Positions 1 to 12,881 are shown, numbered from the stretch's first letter. The stretch is 64,000 nt of DNA from Phialophora verrucosa (GCA_002099365.1 MSED01000007.1:1240001-1304000), one strand, 5' to 3'. The notes: generated by a model not told the origin, from the sequence alone. Program-made: numbers and translations.

Positions 1-134
1 GAAAGGCGAACGAGACGGCCGAGTTTGTCGGCGAGTATGTGGAGGAGGACGAGGAGCTGGGCGAGAGGTGGAAGGAGTTGTACGGGACGGTAGGGTTGAG
101 CAGGTGGTTTGATAAGATCAGTGACGAGCGGTAG
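1..134 (+). CDS. 3' end of an unidentified protein-coding gene (partial)
   Basis: An open frame enters from the left edge (first full codon at base 3) and stops with TAG at 132-134. It encodes 43 residues, very rich in Glu/Asp, ending WFDKISDER. It is convergent with the SND2-like gene that ends at 204, leaving only about 70 bases for both 3' ends. I do not recognise the family from this tail and assign no function. That it is coding is inferred from the codon composition and the position next to a convergent gene. Confidence 0.5.
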   Translation, partial: KANETAEFVGEYVEEDEELGERWKELYGTVGLSRWFDKISDER

Positions 135-203
135 CGAGTGAGGGAGACACATTATTCGAGTTAACTGTAACCCAGTCTCTTTGTTTTCTTTGTATCTTTC
201 ATT

Positions 204-854
204 TTATCGATACGCCACCTTCTGGCCACCTCTCCTCTCCATCTTGCTCTGCCTCTTGCTCGTGCTCGGCGTCGCTTCCGCGCCATCCCCGTCCCCTCCT
301 GCTCCTCCCGCCCCCGCAAGCCCGCCCATCATACTCTTCACGCCCCTGGCCGCCCCGACGACGCTGTAGACCGCGTACCCCGGCACGACCAGGTACGCCC
401 ACCAGGCGCGGTTCCCGAAGATGATTACCACGACCAGATTGATCCACGTCCAGTACAGCACGTCCCACATGAATTCCGTGAGGCCCTTGGCGTCGAGATC
501 CTCCCCGGGCCGCTTCAAGTCCCCGCTGGGATGGTACGTCGGCCGGGCCAGCATGTCCAGGTAAACTTCGATCAGTACGGCGGGGAGGCACAGCAGTGCG
601 TACAGCCACAGCGACAGCGAGCGGCGGAGGGTGAATGCCAGCCCCAAGAAAAGGGCGTGCAATGCGAGGGATATCAGGTGGGTTTGGCGCAGGCGCGCCG
701 CGTTGCGCACTGCTAGGTTTTTGGCTGCTTTCTACGGGAAAGTGAACAACGGGGATTGTGAGTTAGCTGTTGTCCGGCAATTGATCTCGCAATAGAAATA
801 GGAGGACCGGGCGGGGGATTCTACGAGGGAGGGGGGACGACGTACTTGAGCCAT
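204..854 (-). CDS. SND2: Snd2/TMEM208-family ER membrane protein
   Basis: This encodes a protein of 178 residues in two exons (846-854 and 204-731). The 9-base first exon encodes only MAQ; joining it to the second exon gives MAQKAAKNLAVRNAARLRQ, the start typical of the TMEM208/DUF788 family. Hydrophobic segments follow at about residues 20-60, then a conserved region with WDVLYWTW and a further membrane pair near residues 95-130. The C-terminal tail is basic and Gly/Ala rich. In yeast, Snd2 belongs to the SRP-independent route that delivers membrane proteins to the ER. The start at 854 is preferred because the large exon alone has no ATG and begins mid-domain. The gene looks intact and is a housekeeping gene outside the accessory clusters. 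Confidence 0.9.
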
Positions 855-2324
855 GGCGGGAGAGAGAGAAACAGAAATGGCAAGTCGTGTGTTCCCTGAG
901 TACGAGGTACGGTTGTGGTTATGCTCGTGAGTTGCATGAGTAACTACGAGGTATTACAGTGTGTGCGCATGCAGAACGGCGGCAGCCTCCAGCCATGAAT
1001 GACCGCCACACAGCCACAGCCACAGCCCAGCCACAGTCACAGTCACAGCCTTGCCAGCCTCGAGCCAGGCACGCCAGGCTAGGCCCCGAAGACAAAGCGC
1101 CCCTAAAACTTCAGCCTTGGGACAAGCCCAGCTGACACGCCTTGGACATCAAAGCTTGACCACGCAGAGACATTCAACAGCCTTGCACGTACTTCACTCT
1201 GTTCCCCGTCCAGATCTGCGGCACCGTCATTGCCATCACATCGGGTGAGTTCGACGCTGCTGGTGTGGCAAGCATGGTGCCGAGAGGAACAGCTCAATTA
1301 CGTCCTATATCGAAGGCCTGAAAGGCGAACTTGAAGCCTGTGGGCTTAACCCCGGATGCTTTTAGCCACCTTTTGGTAATTCGGGACCCATTAGCCGGCG
1401 AAGTTAGTCGCTTCTATAGATGCTCAATCTTTGCCCAGGGTTTCCAGGTGCAGCCGTTCCAATCCCTCCTGCTCTTTCCCTAAAAGACACATCGCATCTA
1501 CGGGTAGCCATCTCTCAACATGGTCATTTTCTGCAATAACATCTCCCCATCCGCATAGCCAAAGAGATTGGCACGTAACACACTTGATGTGCGCATATGC
1601 CGAGATGGAACAGAACAGCTCTGCCCATCATGGTGGCACATTCAGCGGTCCTCCAAGTATCCGCCGTGGACATGTCCATCGTTGGCGGTCGCTTCGGCCG
1701 TAGGATATACGATGATGTTGAGGAGAGCGTAGGTAGTGTGAGGAGCAAGGACGCTCGCGTTGAAGGTGTCAGTGGTTTCGCGGCGGATCCACTGTGAGGA
1801 AGTTCGAAAAGTGGCAGCACAATGACATCTCTCATACTCCTGTTCCGGCGGTCAGGAAAGTTGATCACTGACGACGGTCGAGCGGAATCTGTTGCGAAGA
1901 GACACCGACTTGACCATGCTCTGCCTGGGAGAGTGGTGCAGGGGCCTTGCCATAGTTGGAAGCCAGGCTACCCCCATCGGTCGACAGATTTTTTTCCGCC
2001 GGATCATCTCGATGCCTTTGTGACTTCTCCTGAAAGCTGCCTGTCCCCATCTCGTCTGGCTCAATGAGAGCCCAACACGATCTCAAAACATTCGCAATAT
2101 GGATCAGGGCTATTACGGCGCTTCGGGGGAATACCCGACGTAGGGTGGAGGTATATAGAGAGGACAATGATGCGAAGTCGTACCCTGACATTGATGTATT
2201 TTGTTGTTGTCTATGTAGCTTTCGCAAAATTAGTTGTGGATGTCGCCATCTAGTTGTACTCCCGTCGTATATCGTTTATGTGCATGTAAGCCCCAATTCG
2301 TGTAATGGCCTTGATTATAACCCT
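855..2324. other. Intergenic stretch without a recognisable gene
   Basis: This is about 1.5 kb between the SND2-like start and the 3' end of the glycosyltransferase gene. The short open frames on both strands have no recognisable domain and no credible exon structure. The only structured element is a CACAGC-type repeat near 1005-1050. The first few hundred bases should contain the SND2 promoter. Confidence 0.6.
1005..1050. repeat. Short CACAGC/CACAGT simple repeat
   Basis: About seven imperfect copies of a six-base unit CACAGC or CACAGT lie in tandem in the upstream region of the SND2-like gene. No coding role is evident. Confidence 0.7.
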
Positions 2325-5300
2325 TCACACCTTCTCAATATTGCTTTTGTCGTCAACAGCATACTGATCGACGGCGCTGACAATATGCGGATTGAGGACG
2401 AAAGGTAAGCTGCAATGACAGACAATCATCAGAGCCATTGGTACAATCGCCACAGGTTGTGTAATCCTCCATGCCAGCGGCGCAAAAAAAGCCATGTATA
2501 TCACGCCACCAGCGAGTGGTAGCATGATTGCAAACATATATTTGAACTTGCTCACGATTTTTGGGATCTCCTTGAAGAAATTTGAATTCTCGACTTCCTT
2601 CTTGGTCATCTCCCACGTCATTTCGTACCCGATAATGTGGGCGATCAAAGCTTTGTTGACGTGAAAGCTGAGGCCGTAGAAGTAGAAGCAGTACATCGGC
2701 TGCCACCTGAAATTTTCCCAGAGCGAACCAAAGAATGATCGTTCGCCGATGCGGGCTCGCATAACGGCTAGGGCGACGTTGCTGAGGATCCAGAACACTA
2801 GGACCACGGAGAGAAAGATGGACCATGAGGAGGTGTAGAATTTGTCCAGTTCATCCCAGTAAAGGCCAACCAGGACGTAGTTGGCAATAGTGTAGAAGAA
2901 GCCACTACCGATGGCATAATCTGTGAGACAGGCGTGTCAGCTCGGCAGTCCACTATCCGCAAGTGACAAATACTCACATGAAGTCATGTATGATATAATG
3001 CTGAGCTTCGAAGACCAATGCATGTCGCAAAACAAAAATTTCCTGAACAGCGGAGTGAAGGGGCCTTTATAGACCCAGGTCCAGATCGGGTTGAACAAGA
3101 GTTCACTGTCGCCGTAAGAGTATCTTTCCCATCGACTGATTTCATCGTATATCGTGAGAGAGACTTGCTCCTTGAACTCGTCTTGATGATATGAAGCGTA
3201 TCGAGTGACCCAGTTGGCGCTTTGAAGTCGAATGCTCATGTTGAAATCCTCGGAAATGTGATATTCAGACCAGTACATGACATAGTTCGGATCACCCGTA
3301 TCAATTGCAACGTCTTGGAGCGCTTTCCAGCGCACGAAAGCGTTGTGGCCGACAAAGGGGGCGCATTCACCATTGCTGACTTGGAACCGAATCTGCGCAT
3401 AACACATTTTGGCAAAATACGTAGCACCGTTCTCGAAGAAATCCCCGGAGACCTGGTAGACACTCGTATGGTGTTGCACGATAGCGACTTCTGGCGAGAG
3501 GAACATTTCGGCCGCTCCATTGATCAGGCAGTCTCGGGGCTGAGGGGTCACGTCAGCACAATCAATACTCGCAACCAGGTATCCATGAACTTACAACCCG
3601 AGTATCAGAGTCACACATCAGGATGACTTCACCTATACGGATGTTTCCAGCGGCTTTGACTCGACTATCCTTGGCCAGTTCTTCGGTCAAAGCTTGGTGA
3701 TAGAGTACGTCCTCTTCCGCCGGGTCGATGAAGACTGGGCTTCCATCTCTGACTTGGCTGTGGGCATGCACGAGTCTTGTGAGAGTTCGCTCGACCTTGT
3801 TAGCAAAATTCATGCAAAAGTTTGAATTTGAGGCTTTCTTGAACCGCCCGGTACGAAAGTATCCGTTCTCGCCGTTCATCGGTCGGGCTACCCAGCTGTG
3901 GCGAAAGTCAGTTAAGAAGTTGCCAGACGGCTGTGTATGACGCTTACCCAATGTTGTTGGCTTCGTACCATTCGATACGAGCTTGTGCCGCAGCAGGGTC
4001 GTTATGAAGGAGGTATCCGAGGCCATCATCCGTGATGAAGATATTGGCCTTTCCTCCTTTCAACTCATAGTCTGAGACTGCAGCCATCAGACTTCGGACT
4101 GTTGGGATAACGACCAACTCCAGTGATTCCTTGTAAACAGCCATTTGTATTGTGACTCGTGGAGGAGTGAATCCTTGATCATACGCTTGCTTGAGGTTTG
4201 GTCTGTTGCTTGAGAAGAATCGTGTGTTGGTGAAAAGGCCAGTGATGGGTCCAAAAAGCTGGAAGGCATAAGTCATCAGAGACAGAGAGAAGAACATAGC
4301 CACGATTAGGGTTAGTGGCTCGAAGGCAACCCAGACGAACCGCATGCGATCGCCGTCTGTCAGCATCTCGAGGACGAGATGAGATGTGGTGTAGCCGAAT
4401 ATGAGGAAGACCAGGAAGAATATCGAACAAGCCATGATGATAGCACCATAGAGCCTTACTGGGCGGTCGAGGGATTCTTTTTCGAGCTCTTGGTCTTCCA
4501 AATCTGAGAGCTCCGTGACTTCGGTTGTGTACCTTTGACTCTTCGATTTGTCCCACACGCTTAGAGAACTCGCAGTCAAAGCTCGGGATGTGTTAGGGGC
4601 GGCAGTGAAAGGAGCAGCCCCCCATATCTAATCTCCAGTCAGCACTCTTCTGGCTGGCAGACAACATACACCAGTCTCCGTGTCGGAACTCACTAATTTC
4701 ATCAATTCCTCTTCCGTGGCGACCGCTTGTTGCAACACCTTGTCAGCTTCGTCGTGCCAGACTAGAAGAATTCTCTCGCTTCTGATTAATGCCGCGTAGG
4801 GAAATCTCCGTGCCTGAGCAAGCCCAATTCGCATGAGGTTGGCCATGGAGTGGACGACTTGGAGCTCCAGGCCATCACCAAGCGTGATTCCATGATCTTC
4901 GTCACCAATGACATCGAAGATGGCCTCGGTGGAATCCGTAGCAATGGCAATAGCTGCCTGGACGCCAAGTTTTGCAACCGTGCGAACCAGCGTTTCCGGG
5001 ATTTCCTGTGGCTCGAGGCTGTAGGTGCCATTCGATTGACGCAGGAGGACACCGAGTGGCCTTTTTGGCGTGTTGATGTCGAACCAACCATTGGCAACAC
5101 CTTTTCCATAAAGGAACTTTGTCATCTGAAGACTCGATTAGCTCAGCTTTCCTAGCATTTGCCAAAGCTCTTACTGTTCTGTGCCTCAGTGCTTCATCGA
5201 AGTTGGCTCTGTCCAGGCGCCTGCTCTGGCGACTGGAGACAGACACTCCTGAAGAGTTCGGCTGCGAAAAATGCAGGTATTGAGGTCTCGCCAGAGGCGT

Positions 5301-5330
5301 AGAGGCACCTGCCTCCGAGAGTGAAGCCAT
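2325..5330 (-). CDS. Membrane glycosyltransferase family 2 protein (DUF7928 type)
   Basis: This encodes a 908-residue protein in six exons: 5175-5330, 4694-5125, 3948-4627, 3595-3895, 2978-3539 and 2325-2920. The lengths sum to a whole number of codons. The first 200 or so residues form the soluble domain usual in this fungal family. Two membrane segments follow (IIMACSIFFLVFLIFGY region), then the catalytic GT-A core with ITDDGLG, the metal-binding LMCDSDTRV, and the acid-base motif SEDFNM, then RWERY and several C-terminal membrane helices. This arrangement is that of processive cellulose/hyaluronan-synthase-like enzymes that build and export a polysaccharide through the plasma membrane. 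The sugar and product are unknown. The ATG at 5330 is chosen because upstream in-frame codons lack another ATG. The gene is intact, and its promoter lies in the divergent region shared with the GH16 gene, which also acts on the cell surface. Confidence 0.9.
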
Positions 5331-6558
5331 CGGTGCTGTTGGTCGAAGTAAAGACAGCTTGGTCTCTACATCAGCCTGACACGTCGAGTGCACCGAGCCT
5401 TGTCAAGAAAGAAGAACGACGAACTACAGAAGAACCGAGAAGCTTTGTTTACAGAAAAGACGGTGGCTTTTCGCCATCTCCCGTGCTGGTTACCTCGTAC
5501 AATGCCATCCAAGGAGACCCTTGACTGCGAAGCGTAGACCCCCCGCATGCAAGTTACGCACTTTGTCCGGATGCAAGATTCTGCTTGCCTTCGACCATCG
5601 TCGCGTCCCGCATTGTCTGATTTCAGAAGCATGGTGGCGTGCCATCTAGCTCAGCCGTTGAACGTAGCGCGTCTCACTTGGACGAGAGTTGCGTTCGGCA
5701 AATCTCAGACTGCCGGGATGATTGGATGTGTTCTTGCTGCAGGAACAGGTGTTGGATCCACCGTGGCGTGCCACGCCCCGGGTAAGACGCCTTCCGCAGC
5801 TTAAACTTGGAGATCCCGTGGCTATGAACTTTCTGGGCTGAGACACTGCATGGTGTCGGAAGTACAATCACTGGTTCAAGTTATTCATGGACCTCTGGGC
5901 TGCAGTGACAGCACATTGCCAGCTCGCCACGCAAAACCGGGACGGTAAATCAGAGGGTCATCATCGCTATCGCTTATCACCACCGTGACTCTGCCTGCTT
6001 TACCAATGATAGCTCACTGTCGGAGGATCATCACCTCGGATCAGCACTCCTCAGAGACATGGGATCTGCTTTCTCCGGCGACATCGCCTGGTACCTTCCC
6101 CATGTGCGATAAGGGCATTCCCTATCTTGTTGGAACCCGGTTTTCAGCTCCTCGCTAACGGTTCTTAATTTCTCGGCCAACTTCTGAACTGTCCCAATTG
6201 AGAATTGTACAGGGTTCATGCACCGAGATTAATATTGTGGCTGGCATGGCTGGACATGCGCCTCCAATAACGCGAGATCAACGTTTCCAGGGCTACTGTA
6301 GGCCCGCACAGCACACTGCCTGGGGAACGGCTAATCCCACTTCTGCACGTCTCGAGCACATGTCTCACGACTCACGAGCGTGTCTCACGAGAACAGTCTG
6401 TAGGAGCACATGAAGGTCGCCACCCATGCCGATCGATTTGGTGAACTGCCAACAACAGCTCCACGCACAACCTTGAATGCCGCTACAATATCATTGTCTC
6501 GCAGTCACCTTTACGGCTTCCGTGTGTCAGTCAGTCTCGGGCAAAGACGAGAGAGAAG
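5331..6558. other. Divergent promoter region between GT2 and GH16 genes
   Basis: This 1.2 kb stretch separates two divergently transcribed cell-surface genes. I see no convincing gene in it; open frames are short and without domains. It should carry both promoters. Confidence 0.6.
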
Positions 6559-8326
6559 ATGACGTCGCCGGTCGCAAACTCTCGTGACCCCGACTTCCTC
6601 TATGCAGCGCATCAAGCAAGTCATCTAAGTCCCCAGATGCCAAGTCAGAGCAACAGCGACATCGCATCGATAGAGAACTATGGCTATAATCGTACCCGAG
6701 ACGGTTCCGAGGAGGATCTCTTCCGGGGCCTCAACAGCTATCGTGTGAGCGGTACGCGCACCCATGAGTTCAAGACTTATCTGCTAGACGGAAAGTTAGT
6801 TGCTCTTCCATCCATTCGCCTCTCTATCATCATTGACACAAAGCAGGATTGAGAAACCTTGGACTGAGGACAAGAAATACAAAGCGCCTCGCAAGGGCAA
6901 TTGGTATATCCTTGGAGGCCTTCTCCTTGCGATAGCCCTCAGCGCTGTTGTGAACTGGAGGATCGCGGTCGGCGTTCCCAACCACGAGGTTCGGCTTCCC
7001 ATTTTGCATATGACTGTGGTTCACTGACACAGAGTTTGCCTTTGCAGTATTGTCTAGTCTTGGACGATTCCTTCAGCACCCTCGATAAATCCATCTGGAG
7101 TCATGAAGTCCAGCTTGACGGGTTTGGTACGGGCTCATTCGACTGGACAACAACTGATGACCGAAACGCCTTTACTGATGGAGATGGACTTCATATTGTC
7201 CCCACTTTCACAACTGCCACAACAGATATAACTGAAAGCCAAATACACAATGGGTCAGTAGTTGCATCGCCCCTGGGCTGCTGAATGATTCTAACCGGTG
7301 GATCAGTTATCATCTGAACTTGAACCACTCAAAATATGGCGACGGTTCATGCACAGCCAACAAAAATGCCCAATACTACGCCGATGAGTGCAGCAGGAAC
7401 TCCAACATTTCCTCCCACGCAATCATAAACCCCGTGAGGTCAGCACGCCTTACTACGCAAGGTGCAAAATCGATCCAGTATGGTCGTGTTGAAGTCGTGG
7501 CCAAGGTGCCAAAGGGCGATTGGCTCTGGCCGGCAATCTGGATGATGCCAGAAGAGTCCAAATATGGAGTGTGGCCACTAAGTGGCGAGATTGATATCAT
7601 GGAAAGCCGCGGTAACGCACGTGGCTACAGGAACGGCGGAAGAGAGACAGTCTCGAGCACGATCCATTGGGGTGAGCGAAACTCCGTCTCGGTTTCGAGA
7701 GTGAACTTGTTGAACTGAAACAACGTCAGGTATCTCGTGGAAGACCGACAACTTCTTCAGAACTACACAAAAACACAAAATTCAGAGAACAGACTATTCT
7801 GAGAATCTCCACACGTTCGGCCTTGAGTGGACGGAGGATTACCTTTACACATGGGTCGACAATCGACTTCAGCAAGTTCTCTACGTCGACTTCACGAAAG
7901 AGAATCTATGGCAACGCGGCCACTTCCAAGGTGACTACGAAAATGCTACTCAGCTGACCAACCCCTGGTTCAGCGGAGGCAAGAATGCACCTTTCGATCA
8001 AAAGTTCTACCTGATTCTGAATGTTGCGGTCGGGAGTCGCAATGGGTGGTTCGCGTACGTTTTGCAGCCTTCCTTCTGTTTTTCACCATCGCTGACACAT
8101 GCTATACAGGGACGGAGTTGGTAGCAAGCCATGGGTTGACGGAAGAGACTCTGCAGCCTCTGACTTCTACGGCGGTTAGTCCAGCGTGACCTGTTACCTC
8201 TCACAATGTATGCTGACACACCAATTAGCCAGATCGGAGTGGGAACCGAGCTGGGGACCGGGAAACGAACGCGGTCTGACGGTCAAGAATGTCAAAATGT
8301 GGCAGCAAGGTAAATGTAGCACATAG
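6559..8326 (+). CDS. GH16-family glucanase/transglycosylase with N-terminal membrane anchor
   Basis: This encodes a 478-residue protein in seven exons: 6559-6794, 6847-6988, 7048-7253, 7307-7671, 7730-8054, 8110-8174 and 8229-8326. Residues 1-100 are cytosolic and Ser/Asn rich. One membrane segment (GGLLLAIALSAVV) follows, so the catalytic domain should face outward as a type II protein. The GH16 signature GEIDIMESRGN carries the E-x-D-x-(x)-E catalytic residues. Substrate-face motifs YGRVEVVAKVPKGDWLWPAIW and the later HTFGLEWTEDYLYTWVD are also family-typical, as is the terminal VKNVKMWQQG. GH16 enzymes cleave or remodel beta-glucans; this subgroup resembles beta-1,3-glucan-binding proteins. 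The donor after exon 2 (GTTCGG) is weak, but the frame supports it. The last codons and stop are part of a tandem repeat that continues downstream. Confidence 0.88.
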
Positions 8327-8436
8327 AACACAAATGGGATATAGACTAGCACAAGAAATGGGATGTAGGATAGCACACGCAATGGGGTGTAGGATAGCAC
8401 ACGAAGATAGAATAGCACACGAATGGAATGTACATA
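8312..8436 (+). repeat. Tandem minisatellite of about 24 bp at the GH16 stop codon
   Basis: About five degenerate copies of a unit of about 24 bases, with core GGATGTAGGATAGCACACG, run from the last codons of the GH16 gene into its 3' flank. The TAG stop (8324-8326) lies inside the first degenerate copy, so the repeat supplies the final residues. Copies differ by substitutions and small deletions, suggesting an old array. Confidence 0.8.
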
Positions 8437-8440
8437 ATGG

Positions 8441-10626
8441 AAGGGCATTTTCGAGCCTTGGGTCATGCTTAAGTAAAGAAGTATTCCTGAAATGCATGGT
8501 CTGAGAGTCCCTTTCCTATCCCCCCCCCAACCGAGGACCCCCAAAAAAACCCCGGGCGGGGGACCCCGCAAATTCGGCTCGGCATCCAACCGAAACTATC
8601 GGATGACTACGGTCGAGTGCTGGAAACTAAAAGTACGCCCATCTCAGCCATTGGCATGATGTCCGCCAGCATTCAGCTTTTCTAGGGAATCTGGACCAGT
8701 GGATTGCGGATAAACTCACTGCCTGTGTCTCGAGCAGCATACGAATCGTCGCAAAACATGCCATCATCCTTGCAACTTGCTATGACTTGCATTGCAGGAT
8801 GTTCGGGGATCGATGTTCTTCTCCGCCTCTAGTGACTCACTTGTGATATTGGCAATGCAAGTTCCGACGCTGCCATCTGCTGTCCTGCAGGACTTCATCG
8901 CCAAACCTCAGCCTCCCTCCGATACTTGACCACGTCCTTCTCCTCCAGCTCTCGATGAACAGTCTAGAGCCTCTGACCACCATGACCGCCGAGTCTTCAC
9001 CGCGATAGCATCTCCAACCAAGGGAAGACATTGTACGAGTACAGATGGGATGCCGCTCCAGAAATTGCACCAACAATGTGAGCAGCATGACCAATCTGCG
9101 AGTCCTTACTATCCGGATTTACGCTGTCGAACTACGCAGCCGGAACTAGCCACAACGGTATATCGACTACACCGATCACTCTGACTTTAGCGGCGGGCAT
9201 GAGTCAAGAAGTGAAGGGGGTGAGACCTATACATACACCTAAAAGAACCGAGACCGTAGTATTCTCGTTGTTGGACGCTGGAATGGTGATTGACTACGGG
9301 ATCGCCTGTGCGAGTACGCTGCTGGGAGGGTCAACTTTTACGTTCTCGCTCGGTCCAACATAAGAATGAGGCGCTGCCACAGAGGGTGCTGCCGAGTATC
9401 AGTGAGTTGTATCCCCCTCCTGGCAGAGGGATGTCGAAGAGTGCGTCTGAAGGGGTCCGGAGAACCCGGAGTGCGGTGGATAGCGGAGGTCCTTGTCGTA
9501 CATAATACACCTCACTCCCCTCCTCGGCCACGGTATCCGTGCCAGTAACCCGAGTGAAGCCCGCGAAGGACCACTCTCGAACGGTACAAATAGCATCGGC
9601 GGTCGGCACTTTCTTATCGAGCTAGGGGTGGCTCGTTATAATATAGGATGGAAGAAAGTCTTTCACGGTTACCAGGTCGGGGAGCAGGGACGTCCACCTC
9701 AAGATAATAGCTGCGGGCAGCATCCTCGTTCGGAGGGGAAAACCTTTTTTGCCTATAATCTTCTCTCGTCGTCTAGAAGCTCCATGTCAGGGTTAAATAT
9801 CTATTATTAGAAGAGGTAGGTACGGTATATCTCACTAGATATAACGTCGTGGCGTTCGATCATGGTCTTTCTTGGTCTTGGTAATATGCTTCCCGCGGCC
9901 GTGGTGAGCTGCCCGCGAGCCCCGAACAGTCAAACCAATGCTTCAGCAGCCAAAGGGTCGTAGATTCTTAACCAGCTCACCCTCCTTCGAGACGCGGGTG
10001 ACGCAGTTCTGTGCTCACCTGCGCCCTTGTCTCGTGTGAGCCGGGCTCCTCACGGTTGAACTTCAAACAATGTCTGATCTTCACCTTGAAGTCGGAGACC
10101 AGCATCACAGCTTCTAAAAAGTCCCTGTGGAAGCCCCCTTTTCTTATCCTAGGGGGTGATCTCGGTCGACTGCAAGACCATGAAAAGTACCTTTCTTGCA
10201 GCGCGATACCAGGTGCCAACTTCGATATGGTGTGTTTGGTCCTTGGGAATCACGTACTGTTCCTGACAGTTATACGGCAAACGATGGACGATGAATCGAT
10301 TGAAAGCACCAATCAATGAGTCGACTCCCACGGTGGATCGTGAAGCTTTGACGGTGAGCCGTTTGATCACCCGGATGGAATTTCTGTTCGAATTTGGGCA
10401 CAGTGGTTTGTCTAAGGCTTTAACTCAGTACGCGACGCGCTGTAAGATTATTGTTGGCTATCGCTGAGTTCTGCTGACAAGTAGCAGGATTTGAAGCTCT
10501 GTTGGTTGCATGCTGGGCGTTTGTCTTCTGACAATAATAGTGTATCTCGATGGACGATATAGAGTAGAGTAGTAGACGAGTTCGTATTCCGAGATTGTGA
10601 ACGACTTTGTGATTTCCATTTCTGAC
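8441..10626. other. Long gene-poor region, possibly containing relics
   Basis: This is about 2.2 kb without a gene that I can support. A homopolymer-rich patch (runs of C, A and G) lies at 8520-8565. Fragmentary open frames occur on the minus strand at 10149-10370 and 9977-10219. They read partly like protein (for example HHIEVGTWYRAARK) but cannot be joined into one product and match nothing I can name. The stretch forms the left border of cluster A. Confidence 0.5.
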
Positions 10627-12620
10627 TTATGATAGAGAACTCTTTTCTGCCTCTTCAATGGTGGCACGTCCACCACCAAGTTTTTCTGTCTGCTCACTGG
10701 TGGTACTTGGCTTCTGTCCAAGGATCTCGCGAGTAACCCGGAAACTCTCCTCGTCGAGCTTCACCTTGTCCTCCTCAGTGAGATTGGTAATGTGAACGGT
10801 AACCTGGTCTCCAAAAATCTCATTGATTTCTTCCAAAGACTTGCCCTTGGTCTGGAGGTCCAGAATTAGTGACTGCTAATATGCTACTCGAAGATAGAGT
10901 CAGACGACAACATACCTCGGGGAAGAACGCCCAAGCGATTGGGACGTTGGCTGTAGTGATGCAGATGAAGACAAGGAAGAATTTCCATCCAATGTTGGCA
11001 AATGCCGTTCCACCGCCGCACATGTACGGAATCGTTGAAAGGAAGAGGCATGAAATGGAGAAAGCCATGCCCCTTGAACGGATATGTGTTGGGAAAATCT
11101 CTGCAGCATAGACGAAGCCGGTGGCGTCAAGGGATATACCATAACTGGTTGGTCACGTTAGCAAAACCCAGTCGTTAGAAAGAGAGGAGACGAACCAAAA
11201 GACAAAGAGGTAAAACATGGCCACGGCGGCGTTTTGACCAGCTCTGTTGGTGGAATTTCCATAAGTAGCCGTCAGGGCAGCTTGCAGAGACGTGAAAATG
11301 GCACAGCCCAAGAGACCATAGATGATCAACGGCCGTCTTCCAACACGGTCAAGCAGAAGAGAGCTGAGGAAGTTTGCTCCAACGCTGGTTGTTGCATAAG
11401 CTGCTGACAGTACCAGAGGGACAACCCCGGAGAATCCCAATCCATTGTAGAGAACAACGCTGTAGCCTAGTTGATGTTAGCACAAAGTATTATGCTTTTG
11501 AGAAAAAGACTTCTTACTGTAGGTAACCAAGATTCCAGTGGACTCGCAGGCGAAGAAGGTCCAGCCTCCGATGAAGAGTCGCTTTCTGTAGCTTGGCTTC
11601 CGGAAAAGATCCCACAGAGTCTCGGACTCGACCATTTGTCGATCGTGCTCGACTTGGGCAGTCATTTGGTAGAATTCTTCATATGCCAGGGTGTCGTTTG
11701 GATCATATTTGCTGTGGTGCAGCCTTTGCATGATTTTCCAAGCCTCTTCCTTTCTGCCCTGCATAAGAACTAGAAGATCCTCGTTAGTCCAACAATGGCC
11801 ACATCATCAAGCTCCAACACTTACGCCATCTAGGTGACTCGGGGATGAAAGGCATAAGACCCATGATGATGATGGGAAAAAGGCACTCCACTGCCAAAGG
11901 AAATCGCCATTGGAACGATCCAGTCTTGGAGTAGAATGTGCCAACTCCGACCCAGCCAGCAACAGCATAACCCACACACAGAACAACACCTTTTCTCACC
12001 GGTTAGTAGTGTCCACTTGTTCACAGAGGAGTTAACATGCCGTGTTGAGCCCCGAGAAATCCTCGACTTGCCGGAGGAGCCAATTCAGCCTGGTAGAATG
12101 GGATCAGGCACACCATCATGCCTGGGAAATCGGTTAGATACTCGGTGTTCATGAGCAAGCTGAGCGCGCACACGAACCAGTAGCAAAACCCGTGAGCAGT
12201 CTTCCAATCAGGAACATGGCAATATGAGCAGTTCCAGTAGACAGTGCTCCTCCAATGATGGTGGCAATATTTGCCCCAATGAGCGCCTTCTTTCGTCCAT
12301 AAGCATCCGTAAGCCACGAAAGGAAGACTGCTCCAAAGAATCCGCCGACGGAGAAGAGCCCTGTAGCCGCGCCGGTGATGCTGTTGGTATAGCTGTATCT
12401 TGGGCTGGTTGAATCCGTTGTCAGGTCAAGGTATGTATAAAAGTTGGGCTGGCCCAGGGTGTTTGAAATAACACTGAAGCAGTATCCATATGTCAAACTT
12501 CCCAAGCACAAGATTAGAATAATCTATCTTTGGTCAGTCGCGGTATAACCTCCATAGGTTCATCATGATGGAGAGACATACCGTGAGGTTATAAAGCGTG
12601 TACTGCGCTTTCCCAGCCAT
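10627..12620 (-). CDS. MFS transporter, sugar porter family
   Basis: This encodes a 535-residue protein in eight exons: 12582-12620, 12178-12523, 12041-12121, 11825-11989, 11518-11769, 11196-11466, 10916-11144 and 10627-10851. Sugar-porter hallmarks are present: a DAYGRKK loop between helices 2 and 3, PESPRW after helix 6, DRVGRR in the second half, and ETKGKSLEE after helix 12. It should be a 12-helix plasma-membrane proton symporter for a sugar, polyol or related hydroxylated acid; the substrate cannot be read from sequence. The third intron (11990-12040) begins GC instead of GT (G|GCATGT), and only that junction keeps the HGVVLCVGYAVAGW frame. An exact TTCGGCGAA palindrome lies about 257 bases upstream, in the divergent promoter shared with the ruined cyclase gene. 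It is probably the uptake or efflux system of cluster A. Confidence 0.9.
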
Positions 12621-12872
12621 GGTGTTTGGTTGTCCTCAAGATGCTCAAGGGTTTGTTACAGTAGGATAGTGGGCTATACAACCGAAGAGGATAACTGCGA
12701 ACGAACCTTGCTCGTGATAGAGTTGAAGGTGTTCCTCCCTCAACTAGCAGGATAGGCGATCTCTAGTCCTTTTATCTCAGAAAAAAGAGAGAAGTTCAGA
12801 GAGGGTTGCAGGTGGATAACTTGTGCAACCGCATAATCAAGGGGGAGCAGCCTACGACCCCGGAATTCTGCT

Positions 12873-12881
12873 TTCGGCGAA
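12873..12881. promoter_or_regulatory. TTCGGCGAA palindrome, cluster A site 1
   Basis: An exact TTCGGCGAA lies about 257 bases before the MFS transporter ATG. It is one of seven exact non-coding TTCG(G/C)CGAA sites in the window, all in cluster A. The TCG/CGA half-sites around one central base suit a dimeric Zn2Cys6 regulator; that assignment is inference. Confidence 0.6.

Noticed and set aside
8441..10626. Degraded transposon
   Set aside because: I saw no terminal repeats, transposase or reverse-transcriptase motif, and no strong AT-rich RIP signature; it is left as an unexplained spacer.
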